DNA of 39,536 bases from Rhizobium sp. CF122 (lineage in GTDB: Bacteria; Pseudomonadota; Alphaproteobacteria; Rhizobiales; Rhizobiaceae), in assembly GCF_000282035.1 (NCBI RefSeq), contig NZ_AKKA01000076.1, positions 1 to 39,536 on the forward strand, given 5' to 3'. Below, one piece after another: positions 35,467-39,536 of this stretch. The notes below the pieces were generated by a model. That model searched no databases. It saw only the letters and a program-made list of their open reading frames with translations, and was not told where the DNA came from. How positions within the stretch are numbered: the stretch's first letter is position 1; each line of letters opens with the position of its first letter. The position numbers and the translations under genes are program-made.

Positions 35467-36288
35467 ATGCCGAAGGACTATTTTGACTTCCACCCATTTC
35501 GCTTTCAGCTTTTGACAGCCGCCATAGATGTCCGACAGGCGCTTCATCGCTCGGATAGCACCGGAGGTCAAAGCCCGGACGCCGCAGCCACTCTTCCGGG
35601 GATGGACTTCGCTGGAATGTCTGAGACAGAATTTCATAGGCGCCTGGATCTGATGACCGAAATGCGTGACGCATGGCGCCGTTGGAGCATCGCGGGGGCC
35701 GAGATCCTTGATTTCTCCGAAGACATGGCTGAACTGGCGGGATCGAAAATCGTTGAGCTGCCATGGTATTCGTCGTTGACCGATGTGGACCCGGTCTACG
35801 TGCACTTCGGGGCGGAAGCCGGGCTCGCTCTCTCCGGCCGAAACCGCGTAATCGAAGGCGTTTATCTGGAAACCGCTGGTGATCCGCGTATCGCTCTCGT
35901 TCGCTTTGTCTGTAGTGATGTGTCCCGCGGAGGAAGCCTCGGTGATGCGCTGGTTGCGCAGTCTGAGGTAATCAGCGCTCGTCTTGACAGAAGCGGCGGC
36001 GATTTTATCGATTTCGACGGTGACCCGTCACTTGTTTCTGAATCCCCAACGTCCGCGATGGTCTCCCGCACGTTGTTTGCTCATCCCATGGTGACCCATC
36101 AGATGCGCGACAGCGTTCCGCTGGGCTGCGGGCGTCACCACTTCTTTCCCAAAAGGTCTTTCAAAGCTGCATTGTCGAGCATCGCATCCGCCAGAAGCCG
36201 CTTCAGCTTCGTGTTCTCGTCCTCTAGCGTTTTGAGCCGCTTGGCTTCAGACACGTCCATGCCGCCGAATTTGGCCTTCCATTTATAG
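35467..36288 (+). pseudogene. Unknown protein, 3' end replaced by antisense IS sequence
   Basis: The frame starts MPKDYFDFHPFRFQLLTAAI with AGAGG about eight bases upstream. Roughly the first 195 codons look like a genuine soluble protein (EMRDAWRRWSIAGAEILDF, VYVHFGAEAGLALSGRNRVIEGVYLETAG), but from about 36055 it reads antisense through an IS3-family fragment (MVSRTLFAHP onward), so the natural C-terminus is lost. No signal peptide or membrane segment is seen. I do not recognise the family. The tail is serine-rich and unlike the rest, as expected for antisense reading. It may still produce a chimeric protein. Confidence 0.55.
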
Positions 36289-36302
36289 ATGCTGGCATCG
36301 CT
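36063..36302 (-). mobile_element. Internal fragment of an IS3-family insertion sequence
   Basis: On the minus strand, the last 56 residues of an OrfA transposase subunit are clear: SDASIYKWKAKFGGMDVSEA, then EDENTKLKRLLADAMLDNAA and LGKKW with TGA at 36137-36135. The overlapping OrfB start follows as VTPAAQRNAVAHLMGHHGMSKQRA down to about 36065. Both the OrfA helix-turn-helix N-terminus and the OrfB DDE catalytic part are missing, and no terminal repeats are visible, so this is a dead remnant of IS407-like type. Continuous reading to GTG 36491 on this strand is accidental: that part is antisense to a nucleotidyltransferase fragment. Confidence 0.85.
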
Positions 36303-36563
36303 GACGTCGTCGCCCGTGAGCGTGGCCGGATCGATCAGGCTTTCCTCTTCGGGTCGATAGTCCGCGGCGACGAGCCCCCCGACAGTGATGTCGACCTGAT
36401 GGTTGTCTCCGATCTCGACCTCTTCGACATCGGACCGGCCCTCGACATATTGCAAAAGGCGTTCGACAGAGAGATCGACATCGAACTCCACACTCCGGAG
36501 GAGTGGGCCCGGATGGCTGTGTCTTTTCGTGGCCCGCGGAAAGTCGGCTATCGAGCGGACTAG
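36303..36563 (+). pseudogene. Nucleotidyltransferase domain, 5'-truncated
   Basis: An open frame with no start codon of its own reads ...RERGRIDQAFLFG, then GSIVRGDEPPDSDVDL (from 36351), the GS-x10-DxD signature of the minimal nucleotidyltransferase fold with both metal-binding Asp residues (SDVDL), then FDIGPALDILQKAFDREID and LHTPEEWARM, ending GYRAD with TAG 36561-36563. The wording resembles the C-terminal domain of proteins that join an ArsR-like winged helix to a nucleotidyltransferase, and toxin-like MNT proteins. Its 5' part is missing exactly where the IS fragment begins, so the insertion or a later deletion removed it. It is easily overlooked because the opposite strand is also open here. 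Confidence 0.75.
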
Positions 36564-36710
36564 CGAACCACCTCAACAGCCTGCTAGGCGATCAAGGTCG
36601 TCCAGAATGATAACGAAGCCCAGTCCGAGTTGTGTGAGCCGCTTCGACCGTGGTTGGAGCATGACCGAATTTATCCAATACGGTCGAGCTAAGTTCCAAA
36701 ACATCACCAG

Positions 36711-37859
36711 CTAATTTTGCTCCACAGACCAGTTCGACGGAACCTTCCCGTTGTGCTCACCCAGGGTGGGCGATTTTCTGTGAGACGTCAGTGGAGTTCC
36801 TGAAAAGATGATCGGTGTCCGGATGCCCGGTATTCCGTCATTCTCAATCGCCATTCCGCGATGCTCAATTTGCGGATCGGCGAAAACGTCTTCCACCGAG
36901 TTAATAGGTCCGGCCGGAACGCCCACACGTTCTAGTTCGGCAAGCAGATCGGCGCGATCGAATTGTTTCGTCTGCGCCTCCAGAATCGATGTCAGATCGG
37001 CTCGACTATGAACGCGGCCTGCATTTGTCTTGAAACGGATGTCGTTGGCCAAGGTCGGTATCCGCAGTACATCGCAAACGCGAGAAAATTGAGCGTCATT
37101 GCCACATGCGATGATGATGCTGCCGTCTGAGACCGGAAATACCTGGTAGGGCGCAATGTTGGGATGCGCATTCCCTAGCCGCGTCGGTGCCTGCCCGGAC
37201 GCAAGGAAGTTCATCGCCTGATTGGCGAGCACTCCTACCGTACTATCCAGAAGAGCCATATCGATGTGCTGGCCCTCGCCCGTGGCACTCCGAAGCAGCA
37301 AGGCCGCTTGAATAGCAATCACTGAATAGAGGCCTGTGAAGATATCGCCAAATGCCACGCCGATCTTTTGAGGCTCTCTGCCGGGTTCACCGGTCAAATC
37401 CATAATTCCCGCCATGCCCTGAACGATAAAATCGTATCCCGCACGTTTGGCATAGGGGCCAGATTGGCCAAAACCAGTGATCGAGCAATAGATCAGGCGT
37501 GGGTTGATCCGCTTCAGGCTTTCGTAGTCGAGGCCGAACTTCTTGAGCCCGCCGACCTTGAAGTTCTCGATGACAACATCTGCGTTGGCTATCAGTTCGC
37601 GAACCCTTTCAGCGTCGTCTTCGGACCTGAAGTCGGCTGTGATGCTGAGTTTCCCGCGGTTGCAACTATGGAAGTAGGCTGCGGCGACATCATTCCCGTC
37701 CTGGATAAAGGGAGGACCCCAGCGACGTGTATCGTCACCCTCTGGGCTTTCCACCTTGACGACTGTCGCTCCCAAATCCGCAAGGGTCTGACCTGCCCAG
37801 GGACCTGCCAATATTCGCGCCAATTCCACGACCCGGATGCCTTGAAGCGGAAATTGCAT
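36711..37859 (-). CDS. CaiB/BaiF family CoA-transferase
   Basis: A 382-residue class III CoA-transferase that moves CoA between organic acids. It opens PLQGIRVVELARILAGPWAGQ, as formyl-CoA, succinyl-CoA and related transferases do, and the catalytic aspartate is Asp172 in VAFGDIFTG. NFKVGGLKKFGLDYESL and GYDFIVQGMAGIMDLTGEP are further family landmarks. The acid is unknown; similarity in style is closest to succinyl-CoA-dependent dicarboxylate transferases. It follows the ETF-quinone oxidoreductase gene on the same strand after 48 bases and may be read with it, which suggests a role in acyl-CoA oxidation. Confidence 0.9.
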   Translation of the reverse strand: MQFPLQGIRVVELARILAGPWAGQTLADLGATVVKVESPEGDDTRRWGPPFIQDGNDVAAAYFHSCNRGKLSITADFRSEDDAERVRELIANADVVIENFKVGGLKKFGLDYESLKRINPRLIYCSITGFGQSGPYAKRAGYDFIVQGMAGIMDLTGEPGREPQKIGVAFGDIFTGLYSVIAIQAALLLRSATGEGQHIDMALLDSTVGVLANQAMNFLASGQAPTRLGNAHPNIAPYQVFPVSDGSIIIACGNDAQFSRVCDVLRIPTLANDIRFKTNAGRVHSRADLTSILEAQTKQFDRADLLAELERVGVPAGPINSVEDVFADPQIEHRGMAIENDGIPGIRTPIIFSGTPLTSHRKSPTLGEHNGKVPSNWSVEQN

Positions 37860-37907
37860 TGATATTCCTCTTGATCTTTCTCAGTCAAAAGCAAATCGCA
37901 ATGACTG

Positions 37908-39536
37908 TTACATATTCGGATAGACGGGCCCCTCACCGCCCTGCGGCGGAACCCAGTTGATGTTCTGGTTGGGGTCCTTGATGTCGCAGGTCTTACAGTG
38001 GACACAGTTCTGGGCGTTGATGACATAGGTTTCCTGCCCATCCTTCTCGACCCACTCGTAGACGCCGGCCGGACAGTAGCGGGTCGAGGGGCCGGCATAG
38101 ATGTCGTGCTCGGACGACACCTGCAGCGCCATATCCTTGACCTTGAGATGCACCGGCTGGTCTTCCTCGTGGTTGGTGTTCGAAAGGAACACCGAGGACA
38201 AACGGTCGAAGGTGAGGACGCCGTCCGGCTGCGGATAGGCGATCGGCTTGTGCTTCGAGGCCGGCTCCAGCGAGGCCGCATCGGTCTTGCCGTGCTTCAG
38301 CGTGCCGAAGAGCGAAAGGCCGAAGAGCTGGTTCGTCCACATGTCGAGACCGCCAAGTGCCACACCGATCGCCGTGCCGAACTTCGACCACAGCGGCTTG
38401 ACGTTGCGCACCTTCTTCAGGTCATTGCCGATGTCGCTCGAACGCCAGTCGCTCTCGATCTCGACCACCTCGTCATTGGCGCGGCCGGCAGCAATCGCTG
38501 CCGCGATCCGCTCCGCCGCCATCATGCCAGACAGCACGGCGTTGTGACTGCCCTTGATGCGGGGCACGTTGACGAAGCCGGCCGAACAGCCGAGCAGCGC
38601 GCCACCGGGGAAGGACAGCTTCGGCACCGACTGGTAACCGCCTTCGGTGATCGCACGCGCGCCGTAGGAAAGCCGCTTGCCGCCCTCTAAGGTGGTGCGG
38701 ATCGCCGGATGCGTCTTGAAGCGCTGGAATTCTTCGAACGGATAAAGGTAAGGGTTCTTGTAGTTCAGGTGGACGACGAAGCCGACGGCCACGAGGTTGT
38801 CTTCCAGATGATACAGGAACGAGCCGCCACCGGTCTTCATGCCGAGCGGCCAGCCGAAGGAGTGCTGCACGAGGCCCTGCTTATGGTTCTCCGGCTTCAC
38901 CTGCCAGAGTTCCTTGATGCCGATGCCGAACTTCTGGGGTTCGCGGTCTTTGGATAGATCGAACTTGGCGATCAGCTGCTTGGCGAGCGAGCCGCGCACG
39001 CCTTCGCCGATCAGCACATACTTGCCAAGCAGCGCCATGCCGCGGGTGTAATTCGGGCCGGGCTCGCCGGTCTTCTCGATGCCCATGTCTCCGGTGGCCA
39101 CACCGATGACCGCACCCTCGTCATTGTAAAGCACTTCGGTTGCGGCAAAGCCCGGATAGATCTCGACGCCGAGGGCTTCGGCGTGGGTGGCCAGCCAGCG
39201 ACAGACGAGCCCAAGCGATACGATGTAATTGCCGTGATTGCTCATCAGCGGCGGCATCAGGATATTCGGCAGGCGCACTGAGCCTGCCGGACCAAGCACC
39301 AGGAAGTGGTCGTCCTTCACCTCCGTCTTGAACGGATGGTCTGCTTCCTCACGCCAACCGGGCAGCAGACGGTCGATGCCGATCGGATCGACGACGGCAC
39401 CCGACAGGATATGCGCTCCGACTTCGGCGCCCTTCTCCAGAACGACCACCGAGAGATCCGGATTGACCTGCTTCAGCCGGATCGCGGCGGAAAGCCCCGC
39501 AGGACCGCCACCGACGATCACCACGTCAAATTCCAT
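37908..39536 (-). CDS. Electron transfer flavoprotein-ubiquinone oxidoreductase (N-terminus at window edge)
   Basis: At least 542 residues of ETF-QO, the membrane enzyme that passes electrons from ETF (fed by acyl-CoA and other dehydrogenases) to ubiquinone. The FAD motif DVVIVGGGPAGLSAAIRL starts at residue 4; GAEVGAHILSGAVVDP, the ubiquinone-region middle domain and the C-terminal 4Fe-4S cluster site (CPAGVYEW and NCVHCKTCDIKDP, four cysteines) are intact, and it ends GGEGPVYPNM. The last three bases of the window form an ATG, but family members often have about 10-15 more residues before this methionine, so the true start may lie outside. The CoA-transferase gene follows. Confidence 0.95.
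   Translation of the reverse strand: MEFDVVIVGGGPAGLSAAIRLKQVNPDLSVVVLEKGAEVGAHILSGAVVDPIGIDRLLPGWREEADHPFKTEVKDDHFLVLGPAGSVRLPNILMPPLMSNHGNYIVSLGLVCRWLATHAEALGVEIYPGFAATEVLYNDEGAVIGVATGDMGIEKTGEPGPNYTRGMALLGKYVLIGEGVRGSLAKQLIAKFDLSKDREPQKFGIGIKELWQVKPENHKQGLVQHSFGWPLGMKTGGGSFLYHLEDNLVAVGFVVHLNYKNPYLYPFEEFQRFKTHPAIRTTLEGGKRLSYGARAITEGGYQSVPKLSFPGGALLGCSAGFVNVPRIKGSHNAVLSGMMAAERIAAAIAAGRANDEVVEIESDWRSSDIGNDLKKVRNVKPLWSKFGTAIGVALGGLDMWTNQLFGLSLFGTLKHGKTDAASLEPASKHKPIAYPQPDGVLTFDRLSSVFLSNTNHEEDQPVHLKVKDMALQVSSEHDIYAGPSTRYCPAGVYEWVEKDGQETYVINAQNCVHCKTCDIKDPNQNINWVPPQGGEGPVYPNM

Noticed and set aside
35293..35805. Minus-strand frame of 170 codons overlapping the unknown plus-strand gene
   Set aside because: The plus-strand frame has a good ribosome site and more protein-like sequence. 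The minus frame has no motif, though its far C-terminal end is not clearly non-coding.
36135..36491. A complete 118-residue transposase OrfA
   Set aside because: Only the last 56 residues are transposase. The first part is antisense to a nucleotidyltransferase fragment on the plus strand, so the frame is a chimera.
1..39536. CRISPR arrays, tRNA or rRNA genes, prophage genes, integrase and attachment sites
   Set aside because: None seen: no regularly spaced repeats, no cloverleaf or rRNA sequence recognised, and no phage structural gene or integrase. The only mobile DNA is the dead IS3 fragment.

Overview
The window looks like a chromosomal or chromid segment of an alphaproteobacterium, most probably Rhizobiaceae (Rhizobium, Ensifer or Agrobacterium type). 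The basis is high GC, strong GC/AG third-position bias, a full hut operon using the HutF plus HutG route, tauABC- and metNIQ-type importers, several binding-protein-dependent operons and a rhizobial-looking ETF-quinone oxidoreductase. No 16S rRNA or other decisive marker is present, so genus is inference. I see no tRNA, rRNA, CRISPR array or complete mobile element.

Layout. (1) 1-5966: the N-terminus of a response regulator, divergent from an RND efflux pair (adaptor and pump) followed by a patatin-like lipoprotein; four helically phased TTAAC-like direct repeats lie in the divergent control region. (2) 6044-7898: a class III cyclase/TPR gene broken by one extra base in a C run. (3) 7899-8562: gene-free. 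(4) 8563-17444: histidine utilisation. hutF and hutC read left, hutI-hutH-hutG-hutU read right, and a perfect HutC-type operator lies between. A VapBC-type toxin-antitoxin pair sits between hutU and hutD. Together these genes turn histidine into glutamate, ammonia and formate in five steps.

(5) 17660-26203: sulfur supply. A taurine/sulfonate-type ABC importer and a flavin monooxygenase read right; a methionine importer (metQ-metN-metI) reads left toward it, with the two operons' stop codons touching. A FAD/NAD(P)-binding protein diverges from metQ across an 8-5-8 inverted repeat. (6) 26480-31043: a carboxymuconolactone-decarboxylase-like gene, then a polar amino acid ABC importer whose operon also encodes a cytoplasmic glycosylasparaginase-type Ntn hydrolase; I read this as a candidate uptake-and-cleavage system for asparagine conjugates. 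It ends at a clear UUCG hairpin.

(7) 31081-35095: LacI-family regulator, DUF2934 protein, VOC protein and two Gfo/Idh/MocA dehydrogenases, all leftward; the last three form a tight operon. (8) 35467-36563: a scar, where a gene of unknown function is cut at its 3' end, followed by an internal fragment of an IS3-family element and the 3' part of a nucleotidyltransferase gene. (9) 36711-39536: a CaiB/BaiF CoA-transferase downstream of ETF-ubiquinone oxidoreductase, which runs to the window edge.

No wholly unknown multi-gene system is evident. The most novel-looking items are the glycosylasparaginase transport operon, strong hairpins directly behind two binding-protein genes, the phased repeat array, and the IS scar exposing a buried nucleotidyltransferase fragment.
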